Under the pieces are notes generated by a model that was not told the origin of the DNA, ran no database searches, and was given only the letters and a program-made list of their open reading frames with translations. The position numbers and the translations under genes were made by a program. From the NCBI RefSeq assembly GCF_011300875.1, contig NZ_CP049862.1:3038001-3102000 (forward strand): a stretch of DNA of 64,000 nucleotides, read 5' to 3'. Positions 45,014-54,212 of this stretch are shown here, in pieces (position 1 is the stretch's first letter; every line of letters begins with the position of its first letter). Source of the stretch: Sanguibacter sp. HDW7. GTDB taxonomy: Bacteria; Actinomycetota; Actinomycetes; Actinomycetales; Cellulomonadaceae.

Positions 45014-47503
45014 ATGCGCTACGGACACTTCGACGACGAAGCCCGCGAGTACGTCATCACCACCCCCCACACGCCGTACCCGTGGATCAACTACCTGGGC
45101 TCCCAGGAGTTCTTCTCGCTCATCTCCCACCAGGCGGGCGGTTACTCGTTCTACCGCGACGCCAAGATGCGCCGCCTCACGAGGTACCGCTACAACAACG
45201 TCCCCGCCGACGCAGGCGGCCGCTACTTCTACATCAACGACGGCGGCGACGTATGGACCCCGTCGTGGATGCCCGTCAAGGCCGACCTCGACCGCTTCGA
45301 GGCCCGCCACGGGCTCGGCTACTCCCGCATGGTCGGCGAGCGCGGCGGTCTCTCCGTCGAGACCCTCTTCTTCGTGCCCGTCGGCGTCAACGCCGAGATC
45401 CAGAAGGTCACGCTCACCAACACGAGCGACGCCCCCAAGCAGGTCTCGCTCTTCAGCTTCGTCGAGTTCTGCCTGTGGAACGCCCAGGACGACCAGACGA
45501 ACTACCAGCGCAACCTCTCGATCGGCGAGGTCGAGGTCGAGGCCGACGGCCCCACCGGCACCGCGATCTACCACCGCACCGAGTACCGCGAGCGCCGCAA
45601 CCACTACGCCGTCTACGGCGTCAACGCGACCGCCGCGGGCTTCGACACCGACCGCGACACCTTCGTCGGCGCCTACAACTCGCTCGGCGAGGCCGCCGTG
45701 CCGTTCGCCGGCAAGTCCACGAACTCGGTCGCGTCCGGCTGGTACCCCATCGGCTCCCACCAGCTCGACGTCTCCCTCGAGCCCGGCGCCTCGCAGTCCT
45801 TCACGTTCGTCCTCGGCTACCTCGAGAACCCGCGCGACGAGAAGTGGGAGGCCGCCGACGAGGCCCGCGGCATCAAGCCCCTCCAGGTCGTCAACAAGAC
45901 CCGCGCCCACGAGCTCCTCGCCGCGTTCGCCACGACCGAGCAGGTCGACGCGTCCTTCGACGAGCTCCAGGCCTACTGGACCCGGCTGCTGTCGACCTAC
46001 TCGGTCACCTCGACCGACGAGAAGCTCGACCGCATGGTCAACATCTGGAACCAGTACCAGTGCATGGTGACCTTCAACATGTCGCGGTCCGCGTCCTACT
46101 TCGAGACCGGCATCGGCCGCGGCATGGGCTTCCGCGACTCCAACCAGGACCTCCTCGGCTTCGTCCACCTCGTGCCCGAGCGCGCCCGTGAGCGCATCAT
46201 CGACATCGCGTCGACGCAGTTCGCCGACGGCTCCGCGTACCACCAGTACCAGCCCCTCACGAAGCGCGGGAACAACGACATCGGCTCGGGCTTCAACGAC
46301 GACCCCATGTGGCTCGTCGCGGGCGTCGCCGCCTACCTCAAGGAGACGGGCGACTGGGCGATCCTCGACGAGCCCGTGCCGTTCGACAACGAGCCGGGCA
46401 CCGAGGTCCCGCTGTTCGAGCACCTCACGCGCTCGTTCAGCTTCACGGTCGACAACCTCGGCCCGCACGGCCTGCCGTTCATCGGCCGCGCCGACTGGAA
46501 CGACTGCCTCAACCTCAACTGCTTCTCCTGGGAGCCCGGCGAGTCCTTCCAGACGACGGAGAACCAGGCGGGCGGCGTCGCCGAGTCCGTCTTCATCGCC
46601 GCGCAGTTCGTCCTCTACGGCCGCGAGTACGCGGACCTCGCCGAGCGCAGGGGCCTCGGCGACGTCGCGACCCAGGCCCGCGAGGCCGTCGCCGCCATGG
46701 AGCAGGCTGTGCTCTCGCACGGCTGGGACGGGCAGTGGTTCCTCCGCGCCTACGACTACTACGGCACCCCCATCGGCACGGACGCCGACCCCGAGGGCAA
46801 GATCTGGATCGAGCCGCAGGGCTTCGCGACGATGGCCGGCATCGGCGCGGACGTCCCGTCCGACACCGGGGTCTCGCGCGCCGAGCTCGCGCTCGACAAG
46901 GTCGAGGAGATGCTCGGCACCGATCACGGCAACGTCCTGCAGTTCCCTGCGTACACGAGCTACCAGGTGAACATGGGCGAGGTCTCCACCTACCCGCCGG
47001 GGTACAAGGAGAACGGTGGCATCTTCTGCCACAACAACCCGTGGGTCGTCATCGGCGAGACTGTCCTGGGCCGCGGCGACAAGGCCTTCGACCTCTACCG
47101 CAAGATCACGCCGGCCTACCGCGAGGACATCTCCGACGTCCACCGCCTCGAGCCGTACGTGTACGCGCAGATGATCGCGGGCAAGGAGGCCGTCCGCCAC
47201 GGCGAGGCGAAGAACTCCTGGCTCACGGGCACGGCCGCGTGGAACTTCGTCGCCGTCTCCCAGCACCTGCTCGGTGTGCGGCCCGAGCACGACGGCCTCG
47301 TCGTCGCGCCCTGCCTCGGCCCGGACGTCCCCGAGTTCACGGTGACGCGTGTCGCCCGCGGCGCGACGTACACGATCCACGTGCGTAACTCGGGCGACCG
47401 TGGCGCGACGCCGCGGCTCACGGTCGACGGTGCGGAGATCGAGGGCACGACGGTGCCGTGGGCTCCCGCGGGCGCCGAGGTCACGGTGGACGTCGTCCTG
47501 TGA
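45014..47503 (+). CDS. Cellobiose phosphorylase (GH94)
   Basis: An 829-residue cytoplasmic enzyme splitting cellobiose with phosphate into glucose-1-phosphate and glucose. Length and sequence match cellobiose phosphorylase of Cellulomonas/Cellvibrio gilvus (about 822 residues). N-terminal start [27 protein letters not shown] in part; the catalytic (alpha/alpha)6 part shows [32 protein letters not shown] and [13 protein letters not shown] with the general acid Asp. There is no signal peptide, so an importer must bring in cellobiose; none adjoins it, though a sugar ABC importer lies at 52-55 kb. ATG 45014 follows GAGAGG. It overlaps galM by 4 bp. Confidence 0.95.
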   Translation: MRYGHFDDEAREYVITTPHTPYPWINYLGSQEFFSLISHQAGGYSFYRDAKMRRLTRYRYNNVPADAGGRYFYINDGGDVWTPSWMPVKADLDRFEARHGLGYSRMVGERGGLSVETLFFVPVGVNAEIQKVTLTNTSDAPKQVSLFSFVEFCLWNAQDDQTNYQRNLSIGEVEVEADGPTGTAIYHRTEYRERRNHYAVYGVNATAAGFDTDRDTFVGAYNSLGEAAVPFAGKSTNSVASGWYPIGSHQLDVSLEPGASQSFTFVLGYLENPRDEKWEAADEARGIKPLQVVNKTRAHELLAAFATTEQVDASFDELQAYWTRLLSTYSVTSTDEKLDRMVNIWNQYQCMVTFNMSRSASYFETGIGRGMGFRDSNQDLLGFVHLVPERARERIIDIASTQFADGSAYHQYQPLTKRGNNDIGSGFNDDPMWLVAGVAAYLKETGDWAILDEPVPFDNEPGTEVPLFEHLTRSFSFTVDNLGPHGLPFIGRADWNDCLNLNCFSWEPGESFQTTENQAGGVAESVFIAAQFVLYGREYADLAERRGLGDVATQAREAVAAMEQAVLSHGWDGQWFLRAYDYYGTPIGTDADPEGKIWIEPQGFATMAGIGADVPSDTGVSRAELALDKVEEMLGTDHGNVLQFPAYTSYQVNMGEVSTYPPGYKENGGIFCHNNPWVVIGETVLGRGDKAFDLYRKITPAYREDISDVHRLEPYVYAQMIAGKEAVRHGEAKNSWLTGTAAWNFVAVSQHLLGVRPEHDGLVVAPCLGPDVPEFTVTRVARGATYTIHVRNSGDRGATPRLTVDGAEIEGTTVPWAPAGAEVTVDVVL

Positions 47504-48510
47504 GCGTCAGCGTCCGGGCCGCCGAGCACTCGGCGGCCCGGTCGGACGCGGACCGCGACGTTCTCGGTGCGGCCGCCGACGACGGCGCGCTCGTCGAGCT
47601 GCTCGACGACGCGTGGCACGTCGGCGTCCTGCCGGGCGCCGCGGGCTCGCTCGCGTTCGTGCGCGTGCGCGTCGACGGCGTGTGGCGCGACCTGCTGCGG
47701 CCGACGCCGCCGACGCGCCACCACGTGCCGTCGGCGTGCTCGAGCTTTCCGCTCGTGCCCTGGTCCAACCGGGTCGCGGGCTGCGCGCTGACGTTCCGTG
47801 GCCGTACGTGGCGGCTGCCGCGCACGGCGGCTGACGGCACGTCGATGCACGGGTCGGTCCTGCCGTACGCGTTCGTCGTCGTCGCGCAGGACGCGACGTC
47901 GGTGACGCTGCGGCTCGACTCGCGCACCGTCGTCGGCATGGGGTTCCCGTGGGAGTTCACGACGACGCTTACCTACGCGCTCACGGGCGACGGCCTCGCC
48001 GTGACGACGACGGTCGGCAACGTCGACGTCGAGGACGTGCCGGTCGCGTTCGGCCACCACCCGTACCTCGTGCGGGAGCTCGTGCCCGGGCGCGGCGAGA
48101 CGCTGCTCGAGCTGCCCGCGTCGGGCGGCTACGCCCTCACGGGCGCCGTCGCGACGGGCCCCGCAGGGCTCGTCGCGGAGCGGGCGGACTTCCGGACGTT
48201 GCGGCCGCTCGGTCAGAGGTTCGTCGACGACTGCCTCGTCGCCGAGCCGGGCGTGCCGGCGCGCGTCGTCTACACGAGCGCCCGCACGGACGGGACGGAC
48301 GTCGAGGTGCTCGTCGAGCACGACGACGTCTACGCGCACTGGGTCGTCTACGTCCCGCCGGGCCGCTCGTACTTCGCGGTCGAGCCGGCGACGAACGCGA
48401 ACGGCGGCTTCGCGCTGCTCGAGGCGGGCGTGCCTGGCTCGGGCGTCCACGTGCTCGCGCCGGGCGAAGAGGTCACGGGGCGGTTCGCGCTGCGCGTCCC
48501 TGCCACCTGA
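47500..48510 (+). CDS. Aldose 1-epimerase (galactose mutarotase family)
   Basis: A 336-residue beta-sandwich epimerase interconverting alpha and beta anomers. Family landmarks are [15 protein letters not shown] (substrate Arg), SMHGSVLPY, the catalytic His pair in [10 protein letters not shown], and the late Glu in [13 protein letters not shown]. The GTG at 47500 overlaps the phosphorylase stop (GTGA). Co-expression makes sense: the phosphorylase releases beta-glucose while later enzymes may use another anomer. No signal peptide, so cytoplasmic. Confidence 0.92.
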   Translation: MSVSVRAAEHSAARSDADRDVLGAAADDGALVELLDDAWHVGVLPGAAGSLAFVRVRVDGVWRDLLRPTPPTRHHVPSACSSFPLVPWSNRVAGCALTFRGRTWRLPRTAADGTSMHGSVLPYAFVVVAQDATSVTLRLDSRTVVGMGFPWEFTTTLTYALTGDGLAVTTTVGNVDVEDVPVAFGHHPYLVRELVPGRGETLLELPASGGYALTGAVATGPAGLVAERADFRTLRPLGQRFVDDCLVAEPGVPARVVYTSARTDGTDVEVLVEHDDVYAHWVVYVPPGRSYFAVEPATNANGGFALLEAGVPGSGVHVLAPGEEVTGRFALRVPAT

Positions 48511-48596
48511 GGCGGCGCCCCGCGCCGGGCTTCTGGGCGCGGACGGCCCGCGCTTGCGGGTATGCTCGGGGGTGCGGCGTCCCCTGTGGACGCCAC

Positions 48597-48667
48597 GCGG
48601 ATGTAGTTCAATGGCAGAACTTCAGCTTCCCAAGCTGATAGCGCGGGTTCGATTCCCGTCATCCGCT
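48597..48667 (+). tRNA. tRNA-Gly (anticodon CCC)
   Basis: A 71-nt cloverleaf: acceptor GCGGATG pairs with CATCCGC, D-stem GTTC/GAAC, anticodon stem TCAGC/GCTGA with loop TTCCCAA (anticodon 48629-48631, CCC), T-stem GCGGG/CCCGT with loop TTCGATT, and discriminator T. CCA is not encoded. It reads GGG codons. A TATGCT -10-like hexamer is at 48561-48566 and a hairpin terminator follows. Confidence 0.96.
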
Positions 48668-48672
48668 CCGCT

Positions 48673-48705
48673 CGAAGGCCCCGGACCACAGGTCCGGGGC
48701 CTTCG
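48673..48705 (+). terminator. Terminator after tRNA-Gly
   Basis: A perfect 15-bp stem (CGAAGGCCCCGGACC and complement) with an ACA loop, 5 nt after the tRNA end. Confidence 0.9.
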
Positions 48706-48781
48706 TCGTGCTCGGGTCCCGGAGGCGCGGGCGCCCGCACCGCGCTAGCGTGGCGCCTTCACGCCTCGCGAAGAGCCGGCG

Positions 48782-49390
48782 TCACGCCTCGCGGAGGACC
48801 GCGACGACGAAGTCGCTGTCGGGCTCGTAGGGGCGCAGGTCCCACGTCGCGAGGAGCACGTCGGGCACGAGCCCGGCGCGGCGCGCATCGGTGAGGAACG
48901 TCTGGACGGCGTACCCGCGGCCCGCGCCGAAGCCGACGACGACGCGTCCGCCGGGCGCGAGGTGCGCGTGCATGCGGGCGAGGGCGGCCTCGTGGGTGCC
49001 GTCGGCGAGGAACGTCATGACGTTGCCTGCGCACACGACGAGGTCGAACGGCTCGGTGATGCCGCGTGCGGGAAGGTCCATGTCGACGAGGTCGCCGACG
49101 AGCCACGTCGAGCCGGGGTGGTCCTCCTCGGCCGCGGCGACGAGGACGGGGTCGACGTCGACGCCGACGACCGTGTGCCCGCGGGCCGCGAGCGCGCTGC
49201 CGACGCGGCCGGGGCCGCTCCCGGCGTCGAGGATCCGGGCGCCGCGCGGGAGCATCGCGTCGACGAGGCGGGCCTCGCCGTCGACGTCCTTGCCGTCGCG
49301 GGCCATGGCGCGGAAGCGCTCGACGTACCAGGTGGAGTGGTCGGGGTTGGCCTCGACGATCTCCTCCCAGCGGCTGCGGGGGTGGGTCAC
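48782..49390 (-). CDS. Class I SAM-dependent methyltransferase
   Basis: A 202-residue cytoplasmic methyltransferase. Motif I ILDAGSGPGRVGSALAARG binds SAM, followed by the acidic end of strand 2 (VVGVDVDP), DLVDMDLP and motif IV FDLVVCAGNVMTFLA. The start region SRWEEIVEANPDHSTWYVERFRAMA is typical of actinobacterial orphan methyltransferases. GTG 49390 has an ideal GAGGAGG site with 5-nt spacing; an in-frame extension upstream to 49555 is rejected. The target is unknown. Confidence 0.9.
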   Translation of the reverse strand: MTHPRSRWEEIVEANPDHSTWYVERFRAMARDGKDVDGEARLVDAMLPRGARILDAGSGPGRVGSALAARGHTVVGVDVDPVLVAAAEEDHPGSTWLVGDLVDMDLPARGITEPFDLVVCAGNVMTFLADGTHEAALARMHAHLAPGGRVVVGFGAGRGYAVQTFLTDARRAGLVPDVLLATWDLRPYEPDSDFVVAVLREA

Positions 49391-49532
49391 GGTGTCCTCC
49401 TCAGGGGTCCGAGCCATCGTCCCACGCGCACTTCCCGAGCGTCCCCGCCCAAGGTCCATCGCCGCCCCTGCTCCCCGCCCCAACCCCAACCCCTGCCCCC
49501 ACCCTGCCCCTTCTCCGCAACCCTGCTGTTCC

Positions 49533-49826
49533 GATAGCCGATCGACCCCCTTCACCTGTCCCTATCCGCTATCGAACGCGGCCCCCTGGCGTCCGATAGC
49601 CGATCCGTACGACTCACCTGTCCCGATCCGCTATCGAGCACCCCACCTCCCGACAGGTTGGGGCTTCCCCGTCGAACGGTCGGAGCGCGTCAGTCAATGC
49701 CCCGAGCTCAGCGCCCGGTTTCCGATAGCGGATCCGTACACCTCACCTGTCCCGATCCGCTATCGAACGCGGCCCCCAGTGCGCCGATAGCCGATCCGTG
49801 CACCTGATGTGCACGGATCGGCTATC
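49533..49826. repeat. Array of four 41-bp palindromic repeats (copies 3-6 of 9)
   Basis: Copies lie at 49533-49573, 49595-49635, 49724-49764 and 49786-49826, each 41 bp from GATAGC to GCTATC. Start-to-start distances are 62, 129 and 62 bp. The two 21-bp spacers (49574-49594, 49765-49785) share their first 13 bases, GAACGCGGCCCCC, so the repeating unit is about 62 bp. The wider gap holds a decayed relative of the 43151 hairpin (49649-49700). The whole stretch 49391-49905 has no convincing gene. Confidence 0.93.
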
Positions 49827-49905
49827 GGCACCCTTCGGCTGGACGCGGGGGACGCGCGGGACGCGGGGGACGCCTCAGCCGGGTGGACGCCCCAGCGGGT
49901 ACACC

Positions 49906-52248
49906 TCAGCGCGGGTCCGCGAGGCGGACCTCGTGGACATCGCCCGTGAGCGTGAGGGTCGCCTCGGCCTCGCGCGTCGCGCAATCGCCGACCCACAGGT
50001 CGACGCGCCCCGGCTCGACGACGCGACGCAGGCGCCGGTCGCTGAACGCGAGCCGGGTCGTCGGCACGTCGAGCTCGACGTCGACGCTCGTCCCCGCGGG
50101 CACGTGCACGCGCCGGAACGCGAGGAGCTGCGCCGTCGGACGGTTGACCGTCGCGAGCACGTCGTGCCCGTAGAGCTGCACGACGTCGTCGGCGTCGCGC
50201 TCCCCCGTGTTCGTCACGCGCACGCGCGCACGCACGACGCCCGACGTCGGTACGTCGGCCGCCTCGAGCGCGAGCGTCCGCGTGAACGTCGTGTAGGAGA
50301 GCCCGTGCCCGAAGGGCCGGGCGGGCGTCGGGTCGGCGCTCGTCACCTCGTTGGGCCCGCCGAGCAGCGGCTGCAGGTACGTGTACGGCTGAGCGCCGGC
50401 CGAGCGCGGCAGCGAGACGGGCAGTCGGCCAGACGGGACCGCGCGTCCGGCGAGGACGCCCGCGACGGCGCCGGCGCCCTCCTCGCCGGGGAAGAACGTC
50501 TGGACGACGGCCGCGACCGCACCGTCCACGTCGAGGAACGGTCCGACGGCGTAGGGCCGTCCGGTGACGAGCACGAGGACGGTCGGGGTACCGGTCGCGC
50601 AGACGGCCTCGACGAGCGCCCGCTGGACGCCGGGCAGCTCGAGGTCGTCGGCGTCGTTGCCCTCGCCGACGGTGCCGCGGCCGAAGAGCCCGGCCTGGTC
50701 GCCGACGACGACGATCGCGACGTCAGCGGCAGCGGCCACGGCCGCCGCGGCGGCGATGCCCGACGTCTCCGCGCCCTCGACCTCGCAGCCCCGGACGTAC
50801 ATGACGTCGGCGTCCGCGAGCGCGGGCTCGGCCCGCAGCGCCTCGAGGACCGTCGCCATCTCGATGCCGAGCGGCGTCCCCGGGTGGTGCGCGAGCACGT
50901 GGTTGGCGAAGGAGTAGCAGCCCATGAGCGCCTCGACGCGGTCCGCGTTCGGCCCGACGACGGCGACGCGCGCAGGCGCGACCCTCCCGGGGCCGCCGAG
51001 CGGGAGCGTCCCGTCGTTGCTCACGAGGACGACGGACTCCTCGGCGAGCCGGCGCGCGACGTCGCGGTGGCTCGCCGGGTCGAGGTCGATCGACGTGGGC
51101 GGCTCGTCGTCGAACGTCGCGTCGAGCAGGCCGAGCTCCTCCTTCTGCGCGAGCGCGCGCAGGACGGCGCGGTCGACCCAGGCCTCGTCGACGAGGCCCG
51201 CGCGGACGCGCTCGGCGAGCGGGGCGAGGTACGCGTCGCCCGTGGGCAGCTCGATGTCGATACCGGCCTCGAGCGCGAGCTGTGCAGCCTCGCCGCGGTC
51301 GGCCGCGACGGCGTGCATGACCTCGAGGAACGCGACGGAGAAGTAGTCGGCGACGACGGTCCCGTCGAAGCCCCACCGCTCGCGCAGCAGGTCGGTGAGG
51401 AACGTCGGGTCCGCTGCGACGGGCACGCCGTCGACGGCGGCGTAGGAGTTCATGACGGACCGCACCCCGCCGTCGAGCACCGCGCGCTCGAAGGGCGGCA
51501 GGAGGACGTCGGCCACGTACCGCGGGCCTGCCTGGACGGGCGCGTGGTTGCGCGCGGCCTTCGACGCGGAGTAGCCGACGAAGTGCTTGAGCGTCGCGTG
51601 GACGCCCGCGCCCTGCAAGCCGCGCACGTAGGCGAGCCCGACCTCGCCGACGAGGTGCGGGTCCTCGCCGACGCACTCCTCGACGCGCCCCCACCGGGGG
51701 TCCTGCACGACGTCGAGCACGGGCGCGAGCCCCTGGTGGATGCCGAGCGTGCGCATCGACGCGCCGATGAGCGCGGCCATCTCCTCGACGAGCTCGGTGT
51801 CGAACGCCGCCCCCCAGGACGGCGGCGCCGGGAAGCACGTCGCCTGCCACGCGGCGAGCCCGGTGAGGCACTCCTCGTGGACGAGCGCCGGGATGCCGAG
51901 GCGGGTCTCGTTGCGCAGGCGCCGCTGCTCGCCCCACAGCCAGGCGGCACGCTCGGCGGGGTCGACGGGGCGCGTCCCGTAGGCGCGCGTCACGTGGCCG
52001 AGGCCGTGGCGGGTCACGTCCTCCCAGGCTCCCGACGTCGCCATCTCGCCCTGCATCGGTGCGACGACCTCGCCCCCCTGGTCGACCCAGTACCCGACGA
52101 TCTGCGCGAGCTTCTCGTCGAGCGTCATCGTCCGGACGAGGTCGCGCACCCGGGTCGAGGCCCACGGGACGTCGGCAAGGTGGCTGCGGGCGGAACCGCC
52201 GTCGGGGCGGTCCTGGAGGTCGGTCACGTCGTGCTCCTGGTGGTTCAT
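49906..52248 (-). CDS. Glycoside hydrolase family 3 beta-glucosidase/xylosidase
   Basis: A 780-residue cytoplasmic GH3 enzyme with no signal peptide. The N-terminal barrel holds LAPVLDVVQDPRWGRVEE, KHFVGYSASKAARNHAPV and the nucleophile region GTVVADYFSV (Asp in ADY, where many relatives have SDY or SDW). The C-terminal domain has VVLVSNDGTLPL, VAVVGPNAD and an FnIII-like end with GHGLSYTTF. It lies 31 bp after the permease gene and so hydrolyses the oligosaccharide imported by that system. Substrate (beta-glucoside or beta-xyloside) is unsettled. Confidence 0.93.
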   Translation of the reverse strand: MNHQEHDVTDLQDRPDGGSARSHLADVPWASTRVRDLVRTMTLDEKLAQIVGYWVDQGGEVVAPMQGEMATSGAWEDVTRHGLGHVTRAYGTRPVDPAERAAWLWGEQRRLRNETRLGIPALVHEECLTGLAAWQATCFPAPPSWGAAFDTELVEEMAALIGASMRTLGIHQGLAPVLDVVQDPRWGRVEECVGEDPHLVGEVGLAYVRGLQGAGVHATLKHFVGYSASKAARNHAPVQAGPRYVADVLLPPFERAVLDGGVRSVMNSYAAVDGVPVAADPTFLTDLLRERWGFDGTVVADYFSVAFLEVMHAVAADRGEAAQLALEAGIDIELPTGDAYLAPLAERVRAGLVDEAWVDRAVLRALAQKEELGLLDATFDDEPPTSIDLDPASHRDVARRLAEESVVLVSNDGTLPLGGPGRVAPARVAVVGPNADRVEALMGCYSFANHVLAHHPGTPLGIEMATVLEALRAEPALADADVMYVRGCEVEGAETSGIAAAAAVAAAADVAIVVVGDQAGLFGRGTVGEGNDADDLELPGVQRALVEAVCATGTPTVLVLVTGRPYAVGPFLDVDGAVAAVVQTFFPGEEGAGAVAGVLAGRAVPSGRLPVSLPRSAGAQPYTYLQPLLGGPNEVTSADPTPARPFGHGLSYTTFTRTLALEAADVPTSGVVRARVRVTNTGERDADDVVQLYGHDVLATVNRPTAQLLAFRRVHVPAGTSVDVELDVPTTRLAFSDRRLRRVVEPGRVDLWVGDCATREAEATLTLTGDVHEVRLADPR

Positions 52249-52279
52249 GGTGCTGGTGGTCCTGGTCGTGCGTCGGGGC

Positions 52280-53170
52280 TCAGCCCTTGACTGCGCCTTG
52301 GAGGCCGCTGACGATGCGCTTCTGCATCGCGAGGAAGAAGACGAGCGCGGGGATCATCGCGAGCGTCGTGAACGCGAAGACGCCCGCGGTGTCGGCCGAG
52401 TGCTCGGTCGAGAAGTCGGCGACGCCGAGCGGCAGCGTCTTCATGTCGGACTGCAGCAGGAGGAGCGGCAGCAGGTAGGCGTTCCACGACCCGACGAACG
52501 CGAGGACGCCGACGGTCACCATGCCGGGCCCGGACAGGGGCAGGAGGATGCGCCAGAAGAAGCCGATGCGCGTCGCGCCGTCGAGCAGCGACGCCTCCTC
52601 GAGCTCGCGCGGGATCGCCATGAGGAACGGCCGGAGGATGACGATCGTCATGGGCAGCGCGAACGCGGCCTGCGGCAGGGCGACGCCCCACCACGAGTTC
52701 CCGAGCCCGAGGTCGCGCGTGATGATGATGAAGAGCGGGATGATCGCGACGGCCGCGGGGAAGAGCAGGCCGGCGACGAAGACGAGGTAGACGGCTTCTC
52801 GCCCCGGGAAGCGGTAGCGGGCGAGGGGATAGGCGGCCATCATCCCCGCGACGACGACGACGAGGGTCGTGACGACGGCGATGACGGAGCTGTTGAGCGC
52901 GTAGCGCCAGAACGCCGGGTCCGTGAGGACGCCCGTGTAGTTCGTCCACACCCAGGGGTCGGGGAGGCCGGCGGGGTCGTTCGCGAGCTGGGCGTTGGAG
53001 CGGAACCCGCCGAGGACGCCGACGAGCACCGGGGTGAGGGTGACGGCGGCGACGACGAGGCAGATGCCGTAGACGAGGGGGCCGCCCTCGCCGAACGCGG
53101 AGCGCCGCCGGTTCCTGCGGCCCGGGCGCCCCGCGGGGGCGGTGGGCCGGTCGAGGGTCGTCGTGGTCAT
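52280..53170 (-). CDS. Sugar ABC transporter permease (MalG type)
   Basis: A 296-residue CUT1-family permease with six membrane helices after a basic N-terminus. The EAA loop that docks on the ATPase is EEASLLDGATRIGFFWRILLPLSGPG (about 200-225 in part). The end GLQGAVKG is typical. ATG 53170 follows AGGAGG and overlaps the upstream permease stop (ATGA). No ATPase gene is in the operon, so a shared MsiK-type ATPase elsewhere is expected. Confidence 0.95.
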   Translation of the reverse strand: MTTTTLDRPTAPAGRPGRRNRRRSAFGEGGPLVYGICLVVAAVTLTPVLVGVLGGFRSNAQLANDPAGLPDPWVWTNYTGVLTDPAFWRYALNSSVIAVVTTLVVVVAGMMAAYPLARYRFPGREAVYLVFVAGLLFPAAVAIIPLFIIITRDLGLGNSWWGVALPQAAFALPMTIVILRPFLMAIPRELEEASLLDGATRIGFFWRILLPLSGPGMVTVGVLAFVGSWNAYLLPLLLLQSDMKTLPLGVADFSTEHSADTAGVFAFTTLAMIPALVFFLAMQKRIVSGLQGAVKG

Positions 53171-54207
53171 CGGGTCCTCCTGCGGGGACGGGCGACGGCC
53201 GTCTCGGCTGTGTCGCGGGCGAGGACGAGGCGCTGGTAGAGGAGCGCCACGACGAGGGCGATGACGAAGAGCACGACGGACGCGGCCGAGGCGATGCCGT
53301 AGTTGGAGCGCTTGGTCCCCTCGTTGATGAGGAACGTCGCCATGGTCATCGTCGCGTTGGCGGGGCCGCCCCGCGTGAGGATCCACACCATGTCGAACAG
53401 CTGGAGGGAGCCGACCATCGAGAGGAAGATCCACATGCGGATCGTCGGGCCGAGGAGCGGGACGGTGATGCGGCGCTGGGTCTGCCACCAGGTCGCGCCG
53501 TCGAGCTGCGCGGCCTCGTAGAGCTCGTCGGGGACGCTCTGGAGCCCGGCGAGCAGGAGGATGACGGCAAGACCGAGGTACTTCCACGTGAGCACGACGA
53601 GGACGGTCATGAGGGCGTACTCGGGCGTGCCGAGGAACCCCTGCGCGGGTGGCGTGATGCCGATCGCGGTGAGCAGGGAGTCGACGATTCCGTACTTGGG
53701 CTGGAGGAGCTGGGCCCACACGACGCCCGCGATGACCTCGGCGAGGACGTAGGGGACGAAGACGATCGTCCGCATGAGCCCCTGGAACCGCATGCGCCGG
53801 TTGAGCAGGAGCGCGACGGCGAGCCCGAGCGGCAGCTGGACCGCCACCGAGAGGACCACGATGACGAGGTTGTGGACGACGGCGTCCTGGAAGACCTCGT
53901 TGCGCAGGACCTTCGTGTAGTTCTCGAGCCCGACGAAGTCGACGAGGGGCCCGTAGCCCTTCCACCTGTAGAGCGAGAACTGCACGGCCTTGACGATGGG
54001 CCACACGACGAACGCCGCGAAGATCGCGAGCGCGGGGGTCACGAAGACGGCGATCTCGAGCCACATGCGTCGGTCGGTGCGCCGTCCGCCACGCTCGTTC
54101 GCGGCCGGGCGGGCCGGCCGTGCCGTGGCACGGCCGGCTCCGCCGGCTGCAGTGAGCGTGGCGGACGACGTGCTTTCCCCCGTGGGGGAGGTCACGTCGT
54201 CCGCCAC
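53167..54207 (-). CDS. Sugar ABC transporter permease (MalF type)
   Basis: A 346-residue CUT1 permease. A disordered Ser/Thr/Ala/Arg-rich N-terminus of about 45 residues precedes six helices. The EAA loop is YEAAQLDGATWWQTQRRITVPLLGPT (about 240-265 in part). Two starts are possible: GTG 54216, which overlaps the binding-protein stop as GTGA but sits 2 nt from the GAGGAG site, and GTG 54207, 11 nt from it. I prefer 54207, weakly. Confidence 0.93.
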   Translation of the reverse strand: MADDVTSPTGESTSSATLTAAGGAGRATARPARPAANERGGRRTDRRMWLEIAVFVTPALAIFAAFVVWPIVKAVQFSLYRWKGYGPLVDFVGLENYTKVLRNEVFQDAVVHNLVIVVLSVAVQLPLGLAVALLLNRRMRFQGLMRTIVFVPYVLAEVIAGVVWAQLLQPKYGIVDSLLTAIGITPPAQGFLGTPEYALMTVLVVLTWKYLGLAVILLLAGLQSVPDELYEAAQLDGATWWQTQRRITVPLLGPTIRMWIFLSMVGSLQLFDMVWILTRGGPANATMTMATFLINEGTKRSNYGIASAASVVLFVIALVVALLYQRLVLARDTAETAVARPRRRTR

Positions 54208-54212
54208 GTGGG

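Noticed and set aside
44867-47380. Very long minus-strand open frame across the cellobiose phosphorylase
   Set aside because: High-GC antisense artefact; the plus-strand protein is a clear GH94 enzyme.
49391-49555. N-terminal extension of the SAM methyltransferase
   Set aside because: Low-complexity Gly/Ala sequence outside the family; GTG 49390 has GAGGAGG at 5 nt.
49533-49826. CRISPR array
   Set aside because: The repeated units are themselves palindromic and diverge between copies, the spacers are related rather than unique, copies are few, and no cas gene is in the window.
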